Source of the DNA: Paraphysomonas bandaiensis
Taxonomy: Eukaryota > Chrysophyceae
Assembly: GCA_965644295.1 (NCBI GenBank)
Contig: CBFFRP010000292.1
Coordinates: 1 to 64,000, forward strand
Direction: 5' to 3'
Length of the DNA: 64,000 nt
Below are positions 1 through 11,306 of this stretch, one piece after another. The notes below the pieces were generated by a model. It did no database searches and had not been told where the DNA came from. It saw only the letters and a program-made list of their open reading frames with translations. A program made the translations under genes and the position numbers. Positions within the stretch are counted from its first letter, which is position 1. The number at the start of each line of letters is the position of its first letter.

Positions 1-1883
1 CAGAAGTTGCGAAGATAATTCGATGGAGAATTTATTTGCAGGATTTTGACTTTTTGATTCGTCATATCCCAGGGAAGAACAATGTGGTTGCGGATTGCTT
101 GTCAAGATTGCTGTATTTGTCCGGATTTGTGGACGAAAGTGACGATTTCGACTCAGATGAAGTGAACTTCGTGACACTGCATAACATCTTTGAAAAAGAC
201 GATTTTGAGGACGAAGTGCAGGAGATCGCGCCACCTACGGAGGAGCAGAGGATAGATTATCATCAGGCTATCAAGGAGGTTCACAACGCGCAAGTAGGAC
301 ACTGGGGTGCGAAAGAGACGTGGAAGCGTCTGTGTAAGCAATTTCCGGGACACGGCGTGCCTTTCAAGGTGGTTGCAGACTTCGTGGACGAATGTATCAA
401 CTGTCAGAAGAATAGGCGAGAGCTGAAGCAGCGATTGATTCCTATCACTAGACATTTAAAACCGCCTCATTCCAGGAGTGCTTTGGGAATTGACGCGGTT
501 GCTATTACACCTGTTTCTAAATCTGGTTACACGCATATTGTGGTCATGGTTAATTTGTTTACGAAATTGGTGTACCTATATGCGGTGAAAGGAATGACAG
601 CTATCAATTTAGCTACAGCAGTGTGGAAGTGCTGGTGTACATACGGGCTCACGGATATGATTATATCAGATATGGGTCCTGATCTCAAATCAGAACTTTT
701 CGCAGAACTGGTTAAGTTGTCAGGACTTCGTCATGTTTTTAGTATTGCCAACAGGCATGTCAATGGATGTGAGCGTATTATTAAGGAAGTGGTTCGTCAC
801 ATCCGTGCTATTTGTTTTGACAAGCGAATCGAGGCTGATGCTGTTTTGGAGGACGAACTGTTACTTGCCACTATCATGTTCATTCTGAATACCCACGAGA
901 GTAGTGAGACGGGGTATTCTGCGTTCGAACTGACGTTTGGGTCCCAGGATTCTATCTATAAGAATCTTTTGGCTGCCCAGGGGAGAGACAATGATCCGTC
1001 TCATCAGCTGTTGAAAAGGCTGAACGATTACTTAGCTCTAGTTCGCCAGATATCAGCAGATTACCAGAAGTCTCTAGTTGAGAAACGAGCTGAAGCGGGT
1101 TTGGATCCTGCCAAACAAAACCAGTATTGTCCAGGCGATTTTGTTATGTTCGACGCTGGTGCTAAACCACATCCGAAATTATCCTCGAGGATGAAGGGTC
1201 CTTTCGAAGTGGTACGGCAATACAAGAATGATGTTCAAATTCGAAACCTTCTTACCGGGGGAATTCGGGAATACTCTGTCTCTGATCTTGAGCCATTTTT
1301 CGGAGATAAGGAATCGGCTATTGAAGCGGCGATGCGAGACCATGAACAATTTAAGGTGGAGGAGATTCTTTCATATACGGGAGATTCACGAACCAAATCT
1401 ACGATGGTCTTCAAGGTGAAGTATGCGGACGGCGATATCTTGGACATTCCATGGACACCGGATATTCAGTGTGAGGCATATTACGATTTTTGTGAGTCTA
1501 GGCCTTACTTGCGGCACCTCGCATACGACTCGTTTACTGCGAAGCGTTTTATCTCTTCAATGAGGAAAGAGAATATCACAACAGTGTCGGTTGGAGATAC
1601 TGTTTATGTTGATCTCAGGTTCTACGGTGACCTGTGGTACGAGAGTCTTGGTTTACCGGATTATGCCACGGCCGCGTATGTCATGGAATTCACGTACACC
1701 CATTGGTATCACAAGAATTCCAAACGCAAGATTAGCGCCCGTTTTAATCTCAACGGTTCCAACTATGCCTTCGACAACTATTTGGTCTATTGTTGGGGGT
1801 CCCAGAAGGATTTTGACCCTGCTCGCATGATTTTGGTTGATGCGTCGCTCGCTGCGGCTTATCCCAAAATTATTCAGGAGTAG
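1..1883 (+). CDS. Ty3/gypsy-type retrotransposon polyprotein, 3' part (RNase H end, integrase)
   Basis: The reading frame is open to the left edge, so this is the C-terminal part of a pol polyprotein; no start codon is visible. It opens with the end of a reverse transcriptase/RNase H domain (FDFLIRHIPGKNNVVADCLS, the classic gypsy junction). Next comes an H2C2 integrase zinc finger (H...H...CINCQ) around residues 75-125, then an integrase core with GIDAV (first Asp), IISDMGPD (second Asp) and NGCERIIKE (catalytic Glu region). The tail has a basic/chromo-like segment (VEEILSY...FKVKYADGD). The frame has no internal stop, so the copy is fairly young. The Asp-to-Glu spacing looks about one residue shorter than in the common NGQVER form. 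Family assignment is firm; current activity is unknown. Confidence 0.9.
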   Translation, partial: EVAKIIRWRIYLQDFDFLIRHIPGKNNVVADCLSRLLYLSGFVDESDDFDSDEVNFVTLHNIFEKDDFEDEVQEIAPPTEEQRIDYHQAIKEVHNAQVGHWGAKETWKRLCKQFPGHGVPFKVVADFVDECINCQKNRRELKQRLIPITRHLKPPHSRSALGIDAVAITPVSKSGYTHIVVMVNLFTKLVYLYAVKGMTAINLATAVWKCWCTYGLTDMIISDMGPDLKSELFAELVKLSGLRHVFSIANRHVNGCERIIKEVVRHIRAICFDKRIEADAVLEDELLLATIMFILNTHESSETGYSAFELTFGSQDSIYKNLLAAQGRDNDPSHQLLKRLNDYLALVRQISADYQKSLVEKRAEAGLDPAKQNQYCPGDFVMFDAGAKPHPKLSSRMKGPFEVVRQYKNDVQIRNLLTGGIREYSVSDLEPFFGDKESAIEAAMRDHEQFKVEEILSYTGDSRTKSTMVFKVKYADGDILDIPWTPDIQCEAYYDFCESRPYLRHLAYDSFTAKRFISSMRKENITTVSVGDTVYVDLRFYGDLWYESLGLPDYATAAYVMEFTYTHWYHKNSKRKISARFNLNGSNYAFDNYLVYCWGSQKDFDPARMILVDASLAAAYPKIIQE

Positions 1884-1894
1884 CTACGGCATCC

Positions 1895-2190
1895 GGGGGG
1901 GGAGAAAGGGTAATGTAAAGCCGTGGGCTTTTATAACGCCCTTGGTAGTTTTATATGATGATATATATTGGTATAATAGGCGGTTATAGTATATGGAGAA
2001 GGAATGAACAAGTTTTATAAGTAGTTGATAGATTGAATTATTAGAGTGATCTAAAGGGAACGAAACAAGACTTACTAACCATCATGGACACGACTTCTGT
2101 ATTTCCTACGAGCTTTTCGAGGGTCTCACACAAACTAAAAACCCTGAATGTCGTAAACTGAAAAGGTAAGTCCCAAATACAGTGAATATA
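1895..2190 (+). repeat. Polypurine tract and probable 3' LTR of the gypsy element
   Basis: Twelve bases after the polyprotein stop is a run of purines (1895-1910, G8 then AGAAAGGG), the expected plus-strand primer site. A TG dinucleotide follows at 1914, where a 3' LTR would begin. A TATA-like GGCTTTTATAA lies just inside. The right end is not certain because the 5' LTR is outside the window; the end given is a guess near a CA at about 2184. Position and purine tract are seen; the LTR call is inference. Confidence 0.55.
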
Positions 2191-3399
2191 CCCTGTATAT
2201 GACAACCTCTATATGCTTATGCATATCATATATATACCATATACTGCTCCAGATATATACGATATATACACACTATATACAGCACAGTATTCTATATACA
2301 AATACACGCAGTGTATACTGCTGCGTGACACGTCTGTTCATGTGGCAGTTCAGATATTTGCTCGGTGCATATATATGGCAGTTCAGATATTTGCTCAGTG
2401 CATATGACGGTTCACTGTCGGGGCGGATGAACAAACAATTAACTGTCATATGAACTGCCATCATTTCACTAGTGATTCATGGCAAAATATGGCAATATTA
2501 TTAGAGATCTGTTATATATGTCTTCCCACATGTCTACTGTTTAGTCTTGGTTTCTCCTGACCCAGGTCATTGAGATTATAACAAGGCTCTGGCACTGTCC
2601 TTCAAGCAGTGTCTCAAGTACATTATTTGTGGTGCTTTTATTCTATCTATTTTTCTTTCTCTTTGTAGAGGTTTTCATCCGAGCGGGGATGATGATGCAC
2701 GGTTTTCTACTACTAAGGTTAGGGTTAGGAGAAGAGTGCAAGAAGGTGAACGCATGTGCTGGACGAGGGCACAAAAAATGACATAATATATAATATATAT
2801 ATGGAGTCAGTTTGAATTTGTAACAGATTTTGGTATATAGACGTCTGTTGCATGCGTAAATGAGCAAAATTGCATCGAGACCGCGTCGTGACCGTGTGGG
2901 AGGACCCGCTCTCCCCTCCAGACTACCTGCTGCTGTGAGCACCACCTTGAAGAGGGCCCTAAATATCTGCCGCATTTATATACAAGAGGCATACTATTAA
3001 AATCAAAATATAAAATACCCACTATAAATCGAAATTGCACTAAAAATTTGTTTGCATTTAAAATTGTATGTCTCAGAAAATGTTTGTAGCAGTATATTAT
3101 AATAAGTGTGCATTTAATATATTTTTATAATACAATCAATGTTACATAGATTAATAATAAAAGTTTGTATATAACTAAGGTGAATTACTTTGAATTGACC
3201 TGAATAAACAAACCATGGTTTAAAACAGTTTCGGTATGCGAGAGCACAGGTTGAATTGTCAGCACACTTTTCTCTACTAAAAGCCTCTACAAGTTCAATC
3301 TGACCCTCCAATGTGAACTCTCCTTCTTTAGCACTTGCAATCATCTTACACTCTTCTCCGGAGTGGCTGGTTGTACGATTGTTCTAGTTGTCTCTCAAC
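2191..3399. other. Non-coding stretch
   Basis: No supportable gene. It is rich in alternating AT/ATAC runs. A 33-bp unit (TGGCAGTTCAGATATTTGCT...) is repeated in tandem twice at 2343-2406. The short open frames here show no recognisable family. Confidence 0.5.
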
Positions 3400-3860
3400 A
3401 AAGTCGAACACACACTTTTTCATAGTGTTCTGGGGGATAAGTACCGGAGATATTTCTCCGGGAAACTATAATGAGCCGCATTTGTAGCCAGCAGATAACG
3501 TTCTGCCCACTCATAACAAAGCGTTTGTGTGGTACAAGGGACAAGAGAAGCAAGTAACACAAATAAGTGTCACTAGTGTAAATTGTGCCTGCCTGAAGGG
3601 TAACCGGGGTACTGTGGACTGCCTGCTGAAGTCCAGCCCCGGGTATTCAACTTTTAAGGACTCAAAAGTCCTGAAGTTAGCAGCAGATGCCAGGTATATC
3701 AACATTCTTCTTGCTCACTGCTTTTGCTTGCGGTGCCGCACAAGCAGCTTTCCTAGCGTAAAATAGTAGGATATCAGAGTGAAGCACTAACTCTTAACGC
3801 CTATATTGCTAATAATAAGACATCCACTACTGCTAGCAATAGGCGTTTAAGATTTAAGAG
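3400..3860 (+). repeat. Decayed copy of dispersed repeat family R1 (and neighbouring part)
   Basis: The segment near 3600-3775 matches the reverse complement of 40110-40320. Both contain the translated run CLLKSS...FKD.K.LKLA..R.INILL followed by a GDAQAAF-like peptide, here broken by a stop before NSRI. The segment 3400-3480 matches the reverse complement of about 40020-40100. At 3790-3850 an inverted pair (CTTAACGCCTA..TTGCTA versus TAGCAATAGGCGTTTAAG) carries the R1 terminal sequence. It is therefore a rearranged, non-functional repeat copy. Confidence 0.6.
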
Positions 3861-4653
3861 TCAGGTCAAATATCATACTCACAACGTTCGAGTCAGTTGA
3901 GTTGTTTAAAACACAATCGTGACTTGTTTCAGTATTTTCATATATATTATATTTAAAGCTCACAACAATGTACTGCACCGAAACTACAGCATCGAATTCA
4001 AGTTCGATGAGCAATACTTCTTAACACTATTGCTCCTATAAAATATCTATATATTGACTTGTTTAGATCGTGAAAGGAAAGTTATGTCGTTGGAGTAGAT
4101 GGATGATTATTATTGCATAGGCATTTATGCATCGTCATGTAAGACACATACATACATCAACGACATACTTTTATATGTCTTTCATGTCAACCTCTGATTA
4201 ACTTCCGTATCTTGAATCATCATGATGCTTCAGTTTCACAGTTATAGCTATATAGTAATTTTGACTACATAATATTACAGTTTTTCACATTGTATTTAAC
4301 GTATTCTACAGTTATAATAATATCTTAGATCTTAGGGAAACATACATCTTCCAACAATATATTGTTCCCTATCCCTGGCGTGCATACTCTAACCCAAACA
4401 GAAGTAATATATTCATGTTCATTTATGTCATTATAAAATATTACGCAGTCTGCCGTATCGTGCTGAGCGTATAGCCAACCATAAGCGATTGATAGCATCA
4501 TCTCTACCACTATACTAGCACAGGTATCTATTCACACAGTCTTTCTTGTCCGAATTCGCTTTCCTTCTCATTAACACACACTGAGATTACACAGAAACCA
4601 GTCTGATCAGTGAAATAAGTGCTAGAAGTTAAGTAAATCTGACCGCTAGTCAT
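3861..4653. other. Non-coding stretch
   Basis: AT-rich spacer downstream of fibrillarin. I see no gene, RNA or clear repeat. Confidence 0.4.
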
Positions 4654-5690
4654 CTACTTCCGTTTATTGGGTCTGTAGGTACCAATGACGACAGCGTGAT
4701 CTCTTTCATACGGTTCCAGTGTGAGTTGCTCCATGGGCTTGAGCTGATCAGCCTGAAGCTTCTGAACCTCTCTCGCAAAAACTTCCTCAGCGGGAGCAGT
4801 GGAGTCAATACAAGATGCCTTAATGGAAATGACGAAATGACCGCCGTTCTTGAGGAAATAATTCGCATTGAGGCCAACAATTCGAGCTTGATCAGGCTGT
4901 GCAACGTCTGCGAAGATAGTGTCCACCATACCCATGAGCATGCGGTATTTGAGTGGATGGCGTGCATCCTCAATGATAGGAATGACATTTGTGCGAGATT
5001 TGGACATGTTGATAAGGTCACGGCCTGGGCGATGAGCGAACTCTACAGCATACACAGAGCCAGTGGGGCCTACAATATCAGAAACGTGGGACACGGTGGT
5101 TCCGGCAGCAGCACCTATATATAGAACCTTTGCACCTGGTTAACAACTAATTAATGAAATATTTAATGTTTAATAAATGAAGTGACTGACCAGGACCCAT
5201 GTAAATGTTGTCGACACCACCCAAGATTGCAGCAGCCAATTTCGAGCGGAATGGGTTCCAAACTCTGTACTCTAGCTTCGTAACAACTCCATCGGCACCA
5301 GGAGGGCCATCAACTTGTATTCTTTTCTCCCCATATACGTCTTTGCCCGGGGTGGAGTTCAGGGTAACGAGGGCGTCTTCCTTTGACCGTGCAATAAACA
5401 CACCCTCGTGTCTGTGGGCCTCGATAACAACCTTAGCTCCACCCTTCATACCGCCACCACGACTATAGAGAACACCAGTGACATATTAATATAATTTAAT
5501 TGAACTGTACTCACCCTCCGCCGCGGCCACCACGACCACGACCGCCGCCACGGCCACCACCTCTTCCTCCACCACGCCCTCCACCTCTTCCTCCACCACG
5601 CCCTCCACCTCTTCCACCTCGACCACCATCACGGCCTCCTCTTCCTCTTCCACCATCACCTCGACCACCTCTTCCTCCACCGCGAAACAT
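4654..5690 (-). CDS. Fibrillarin (box C/D snoRNP rRNA 2'-O-methyltransferase)
   Basis: Fibrillarin is the nucleolar SAM-dependent enzyme of box C/D snoRNPs that 2'-O-methylates pre-rRNA and also methylates a histone H2A glutamine. Three exons: 5515-5690, 5191-5462, 4654-5135, giving 309 aa, the normal family length. Exon 1 encodes a glycine/arginine-rich (GAR) tail of about 58 residues starting [14 protein letters not shown]. Exon 2 holds the fibrillarin N-domain ([20 protein letters not shown]). Exon 3 holds the Rossmann methyltransferase, with SAM motif [31 protein letters not shown] and [13 protein letters not shown]. The two introns (52 and 55 bp) have GTGAGT and GTCAGT donors and keep the frame through GAR/MKGG and GPG/AKV. 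The usual Ser in GAASGTT is Ala here. Identification is secure. Confidence 0.97.
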
Positions 5691-7218
5691 TTTATATGCT
5701 AACTAGAATGAACAGACTGCAGTATGAATGTGGTGACGTTATGTTCCATTTCATTGCAGTGCATATATCCATATACATACAGGAGTACATCAAAAATCAA
5801 ATGGTGGCCATTGTTTTTCAGTTTAGGCGGTTCGACCGAGCCAATCATTGACACAACTCACAAATGTGAAAAAGACGATTTAAGATCACAATGTCCAGAA
5901 CGTACGTACTGAAAGTAACTGGGAGAATTTTATAGAATATTATATGAACGCTCTGATTCGATGACAGACTCGAAGTGCACGATCATCAACACCATCCTCT
6001 GCCTGGATATCTAGATATCTACAGCACATGTCTGGATATCGCTATTGCACACCTTGAATGATCTATCTTTTAAGACTGCCTGTTGTAGCTTCATCTGCTG
6101 CTGGTGTTAATTTAATCGTCATATGTTGACGTAAGCACAGCTCCTCCCGGGAGTGCACAGGCTGTGCAAGCCCTCACTCTTAACCGTCGACATGTTTTTC
6201 CAAGCAACATATACAGCACCAAGGTTACATACCGAATCTCTTAGTTCCATTAAAGCCGTTTCAGGTCATGTATAACATGTGCTCATTTTGTTAAAGAGTC
6301 TACTGCTTAAGCAGCACCCAGAGACTGACTTCTATTTAATCCACGAAGAGGGGATGAACGCCCCAGACGAAGCTGAATACAGAGCTAATACTAGTTTTCT
6401 TGTTACTGATATATACATGCTGAAAATAAGATTCCAAAGTAGTTTAATACTGCTAAAAGAGACAGTTATGATCTCACGAAGTAGATGTCGCCACAAGTTA
6501 GTACCGTAACTAATATTTTATCTTGAGTAGACCTATATATCAATTCACTTCATGATATTATTTGATTACGCGATATATATAATATAAACTGCAAAGATAT
6601 AAATAGTGAGATAAGCAGGGCGAGAGAACAATACACAACCTGTTGAAAAGCATTGCAACATTCTTGATGAGAAACTAGCTTATAGTACTATTGCAATATG
6701 TTGTTCCCTTTTGTGCTGAAACAGAGGAGTTTTCTAGAAGCTACATTATTAGACAGTAGAAAGCTATCACTAGTACTTGATGCTGCATAATTTCTACTTT
6801 ACAAGGCACTATAGAGTGTATACAATATAGGATTTCATTGATCGTGTATTATAGAGCTAAGAGTTCATTACAGTGTTAATATACAGTACTGTGTAGAGAT
6901 ATGGGAACAGGGAACCAAAAAAAGAACACACACACTGGATGACGTTAAATTCATGTTAAATACAAATATCTATATCTCCAATCAAAAAATAATTTTATTC
7001 CAGGACCAAAGTCTGCCACGAAGTATATTACGTATGATGGAAAATCATGATTACACACCAGGCACTTGTTTACTACACTTTAACCAGAAAATTACAAATT
7101 TCAAGTACAGAACATTTCCCTATAAACACCGCACTAAATACTCCCACTTATTTCAGATATCCCAACACTATTAAACTGCCCACCATTCCATACATGGAAA
7201 GTTGTTCACGCCAATAAG
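5691..7218. other. Non-coding stretch between fibrillarin and the HDAC gene
   Basis: About 1.5 kb separating the start of the fibrillarin gene from the 3' end of the deacetylase gene. It would contain the fibrillarin promoter on its left side. Only short open frames without family resemblance are present. Confidence 0.5.
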
Positions 7219-9135
7219 CTATGTTTTATCTTCACTGACATCCATTGCGCCTCCCTATCTCATGAATAATATTACAATAAAGGTAATTGTAAGGCGGAGT
7301 AGGTATTGTATGTATACCTGGTCTTCATCCTTCTCAATGTCGAGGTCACAGATTGATGCTGAAGGAACTTGTGTAGTACCGTCTTGCCCAGTATGAATTT
7401 GAGTTCCAGGCACTGCTTCTACATGAGACAGGATCTCGTACAGCTGCGAAGTTGAATATCAGAACACATAAGGTGTAAGTGCAGGGCACACCTGAATTCG
7501 TATATCTTCGATGTATTTCGGTGAGTTCAAGTTCTCCATGTTGCTAACGGGGAGATGCAATTTATAATCGGGAGCGAAATACTCGATGTAATCATTATAC
7601 GGCAGCGTATCCTGCAAATATGAAGTCACCCAATATTCCTGGGAAATATAGGGGCGATAAGCACCTTCAACGGGGTTTGCAAAATAATTGAGGTCTCATA
7701 GGTCCAGCACCGAGGCACATTGCGGAGGGTGTAACCCCCACCTCCCACAACAAGGGTGGGTACTCCAAACTGCATTACGTAGTCTACACAGTCACCATGT
7801 CCCTTGAGAGAGAGGTTGAAACAGCCCAGTCTGTCACCTGCAGTGAGCAGTAGTTAACAAGGGAAGTCTCAATGCATAGACTGGGAAAGAGGTATAGATA
7901 CTATATAACATTTAACTTGGTACTATACGTACCGGATAGACTATCTGCACCACATTGCAGAACAATGGCACCAGGTTGGAAAACCTCCATAACCTTCCCT
8001 ATTACCGGTCTGAACACAGATCTGCGCCCAAATTATACTACATTTTTTCGCAAGCACGTGCGGATATTGAATGTACCTGTAGCTCTCATCATCCATGCCG
8101 TCGTTAAGCGGGCAGTTGATTGCATAATTCTCCCCGGACGAATAACCCTACCCGCAAATATCATTGAAGTCAAACGTGTCAGTACACAACACACCTTGTC
8201 CTTGACATCACCAGTACCGGGAAAGTATTCACCAAACTTGTGAAAAGAAACGGTCATTACCCTATGCGATTTTATATTAATATTCATTCCAGTGTGGTGA
8301 CAGAAATTGGATAACTAAATCAACAATTCGGGGTATGGGCGCACCTATTGCTGGTGTAGAAGGCTTCCTCCACACCGTCCCCGTGATGTATGTCAATGTC
8401 AATATACAGCACCCGCTGATGATGCTTCAGCAATTCGAGAATGGCTAAGACGCAGTCATTGATGTAGCAGAACCCGCTTGCCTCACTTTTCTTGGCGTGG
8501 TGAAGCCCGCCCGACCAGTTTACTACTACGTCTGACATACCCTGATTCAGCCTTACAGCCCCCCCTGCTCGCAGTCGTAGGTTACATGAACTGCTAGTGG
8601 AAATGGTATGCACAGTAATAATACCAATAACACTCATACACATACATACAAAGCAATTGCAGTGATGTGTTTTTCATCACAGAAAGTACCTATCGAACCC
8701 GAGGTATAGAGCTGACAGAACTCAAACAGACCATCAAAAACAGGACAGTCTTCTCCAACATTGAACCTCTGCAGCTGACGCGCATATTCTCCCATATTAT
8801 CTGTGGGAGAATCATGGCGTTATTGCAAAGCAAACGACTAGATATTACCGGGAGTAATGATGCGAAGGAAGTTCACGTAATCGTCGGAATGGAAGCGAGT
8901 GAGTTGATCAGCTGTGATCAGCTTCGGGCGGTACACTTCCATCTTACGGTATAGTCCATAGTTGACCACAAGGTTATGTGTCATACGCACACGGTGCGGC
9001 TGCGTATAGAGTTGAGCTGCGTATGGAGCATGCAACAGCATTGAGATGCCCCACCTTCATCGGGTGCCCTTGCCCGTAGTGGTAGTTACCGATCTCCGAA
9101 TCATAAAAGTAAGATACTCGACGCTTTGTCGACAT
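7219..9135 (-). CDS. Class I histone deacetylase (RPD3/HDAC1-3 type)
   Basis: Zn-dependent deacetylase removing acetyl groups from histone lysines, normally in nuclear co-repressor complexes. I assembled 11 exons: 9055-9135, 8849-8999, 8690-8800, 8345-8564, 8195-8261, 8077-8147, 7933-8021, 7665-7837, 7492-7611, 7318-7443, 7219-7254; together 414 aa in one frame. The start [20 protein letters not shown] is typical. Active-site motifs are all present: [20 protein letters not shown] (tandem His), [17 protein letters not shown] (Zn ligands), [24 protein letters not shown] and [10 protein letters not shown] with the C-terminal Tyr region. The C-terminus is short and acidic (DIEKDEDQ). Introns are roughly 45-125 bp with GT/AG borders. 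The C-terminal extension is shorter than in animal HDAC1. The HDAC call is firm; the exact subclass is not resolved. Confidence 0.95.
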
Positions 9136-9246
9136 TGCGATTAACACTATAACTTTACCTCGTAAGTATGATTTGTGCACAGAGACAGCGACAGTGAATC
9201 TCTCCAACACAATTCAACGACACGCACATACGGCATACGGAGCTAT

Positions 9247-9382
9247 CGCAGAGAAAAAACACGGTACTCGGTCGGAAGTCACGGATACTACTGATCAATA
9301 AACGGACGTTGCCTTTTTACACAGTCTACACTACAGGTAGTCAAAAGCAAGGTTTACTACAGAACTCGTTAGTAAGAGAAAA
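9247..9382 (+). repeat. Dispersed repeat R4, copy a
   Basis: This 136-bp segment (CGCAGAGAAAAAACACGG ... GTTAGTAAGAGAAAA) is nearly identical to 45909-46066. It lacks two 11-bp blocks present in the other copy. It lies just upstream of the HDAC start. It contains no coding frame of note and is probably a short non-autonomous element. Confidence 0.75.
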
Positions 9383-9387
9383 CCCCC

Positions 9388-9541
9388 CGATCTATGTAAA
9401 ACTAAAGGCAGGATTTTGTGTAATTAAGGGTGCGTTCGGTAGACCAAAAAAGTGCTGGATTTGCTCAAATTCGCTGGATTTCATCCATCCACAGGAATTT
9501 GGAAAACCCACCGATCTATGTAAAACTAAAGGCAGGATTTT
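9388..9541 (+). repeat. Short direct repeat pair
   Basis: A 30-bp sequence beginning CGATCTATGTAAAACTAAAG occurs at 9388-9417 and again at 9512-9541, flanking about 94 bp that includes GGGTGCGTTCGGT. It could be a local duplication or the footprint of a small insertion. It lies between R4 and the Crypton-like gene. Confidence 0.6.
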
Positions 9542-9794
9542 TGGGAGTTGTGTAAAATAATTTACACGAGAAAAAATTATTCTCTATTGTAGTGTGTGTG
9601 AGTTTTTGGGTTTAGCGAAACTAGAAGAACTATGTAAAATGAATTACACAACCTAAACTAAAAAAATCGCCAGTTTTTGACTCCGAAAAGTGCCACAAAC
9701 GGTTTGTTTTTGTGCGATCTTGCAGCTATGATCTTGCTGTTACGATGTTCATAAGATATATACATACTTTGACATTGGTCATCAAGACAAAGTG

Positions 9795-11306
9795 ATGAAT
9801 CGAGCCGCATTAGAACACGTTATTCAGGGTCAGGCAGAACGAAATGTCATGAAAGCAACACAGTCCCACTACTTATCCAAATTGCGAGTTATGACAGGAC
9901 TGCTGAATGAAGCGGAGCCTGCAATTCGAAACGAAGCATTGGAAATTGTTGATGGGGATGTTAGAAAGCATACGGGTGACGCCAAGCATATATATGTCCT
10001 GAAACTTCCAATGTCTGCAGACACCGCAAAACTTTTGTTCGCATACATCTCAATCAACAGGCACCTAGCGAAATCAAGTCGGCGAAAGAAGAAGCGAAGT
10101 TCATTCGAGATCAATCAAGAGAATGCATGCACTACTAGCGCTCCTTCAACTGGCGATAGCATAATGAATGAAAGAGATCTTAATCCCGGACAAAATGTTG
10201 TTACTGTAAGTGCACAAACGTATCAAAATTATAAGAGTGCTCTGCGTTGGTGGCACGAATATGATAGTCCGAATATGAGTAAAGTTGGTCATGTTTGGCC
10301 AGTAGAGGTTGACAGAGCTATATGTGCGGCTATTGCTACATATAAGAGGGATATAGGGCTGAAGAAAAGAAACGGAATTATGAAAGTTCGAGACGGCAAA
10401 CTTCCCTATAACCTATACGGATACAAAACCATTTGTGCCCATTTCATGAGCAAGATTCCAACTGCCAGAAGCCAGTCTTGGCATGAAGGGTTATTTGCCT
10501 CCCTATTCACTAAGTTGTCAGTGAATACAATTGGTCGTTCCGATAATATTGACGACATCTTAACATGCAACATGGATTGGATAAACGATGCCCTAACTAT
10601 TGTTTTTGGTACTACTAAAGTGGACCAAACTGGCACCAAAACTACAGATATGAAACGTTTATACGCAAATCCATTTATGCCAGAAGTTTGTGTTATTCTA
10701 GACTTAGCTGTTTATGTGTGGTGTAAGCACTGTACAAGTACGGAAGATGCTGAATATGTATTTGATGGGGCTGACCAAGAGAAAAGATACTACAATCTAT
10801 TAGTTCAAGCAGTGGAAAAGGACATCGACTCCTCGTTGGATCTTGGTTGTGCTCGGGAAGATATCGGCACTCACAGTAACCGGAAATTTGCCGAGTCGAC
10901 ATCAGTTTCGAGGATTGATGGCCCTAGTAGAACGCAAGTTTGTCTTCGAGCAGGGCAAGGTGTAGGCAGAACACAGGACTGCTACATGTTCTCCGAAGAT
11001 GATGGTGATGCGCTAGTGGGGCGAACGGTAGCTCAACTAAAACTGAACGCTGACGAATTTGATGTACTTCCACCACATTGGTGCAATGCTGCTGTTATTC
11101 AGTTAAATGAGTATGGATGGGGCAACATCTTACCTAGCTATAACTACTACTGTGAGGGATTCCAAAGAATTATTAGAATGCTGTTTGCTAGTCTTGTTTA
11201 TCATCATCATGAAGGAAACATTAAACGGCTATACCATCCCCGACATCCAATTCACTGCCAGCCAATATTCACAGACCCTACACTCCTTCTAGAGATGCTT
11301 TCATGA
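9795..11306 (+). CDS. Crypton-like tyrosine recombinase (transposon integrase)
   Basis: Single-exon 503-aa protein resembling the tyrosine recombinases of eukaryotic Cryptons, DNA transposons that move by cutting and rejoining through a covalent phosphotyrosine. Visible catalytic set: Arg in IGRSDNIDD (about 247), Lys in GTTKVDQTG (about 275), His-x-x-Arg in GTHSNRKFAE (about 360), and GVGRTQDCYM with the nucleophilic Tyr near 397. Family-typical text follows (ALVGRTVAQL, DVLPPHW). The N-terminal 90 aa carry a basic stretch (KSSRRKKKRS). I chose the ATG at 9795; the in-frame codon before it is GTG. The frame stops at 11306, while similarity-like sequence seems to continue in a second frame (11303-11617), so the copy may be frameshifted. 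Confidence 0.75.
   Translation: MNRAALEHVIQGQAERNVMKATQSHYLSKLRVMTGLLNEAEPAIRNEALEIVDGDVRKHTGDAKHIYVLKLPMSADTAKLLFAYISINRHLAKSSRRKKKRSSFEINQENACTTSAPSTGDSIMNERDLNPGQNVVTVSAQTYQNYKSALRWWHEYDSPNMSKVGHVWPVEVDRAICAAIATYKRDIGLKKRNGIMKVRDGKLPYNLYGYKTICAHFMSKIPTARSQSWHEGLFASLFTKLSVNTIGRSDNIDDILTCNMDWINDALTIVFGTTKVDQTGTKTTDMKRLYANPFMPEVCVILDLAVYVWCKHCTSTEDAEYVFDGADQEKRYYNLLVQAVEKDIDSSLDLGCAREDIGTHSNRKFAESTSVSRIDGPSRTQVCLRAGQGVGRTQDCYMFSEDDGDALVGRTVAQLKLNADEFDVLPPHWCNAAVIQLNEYGWGNILPSYNYYCEGFQRIIRMLFASLVYHHHEGNIKRLYHPRHPIHCQPIFTDPTLLLEMLS

Noticed and set aside
3114-3371. Minus-strand frame reading MIASAKEGEFTLEGQIELVE...
   Set aside because: Amino-acid text looks protein-like, but it is short, has a stop just upstream, no recognised family and lies beside decayed repeats. 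Possibly a relic.
5486-5680. Glu/Val-rich and Pro/Arg-rich frames over the fibrillarin GAR region
   Set aside because: Alternative frames of the Gly/Arg repeat in fibrillarin exon 1.
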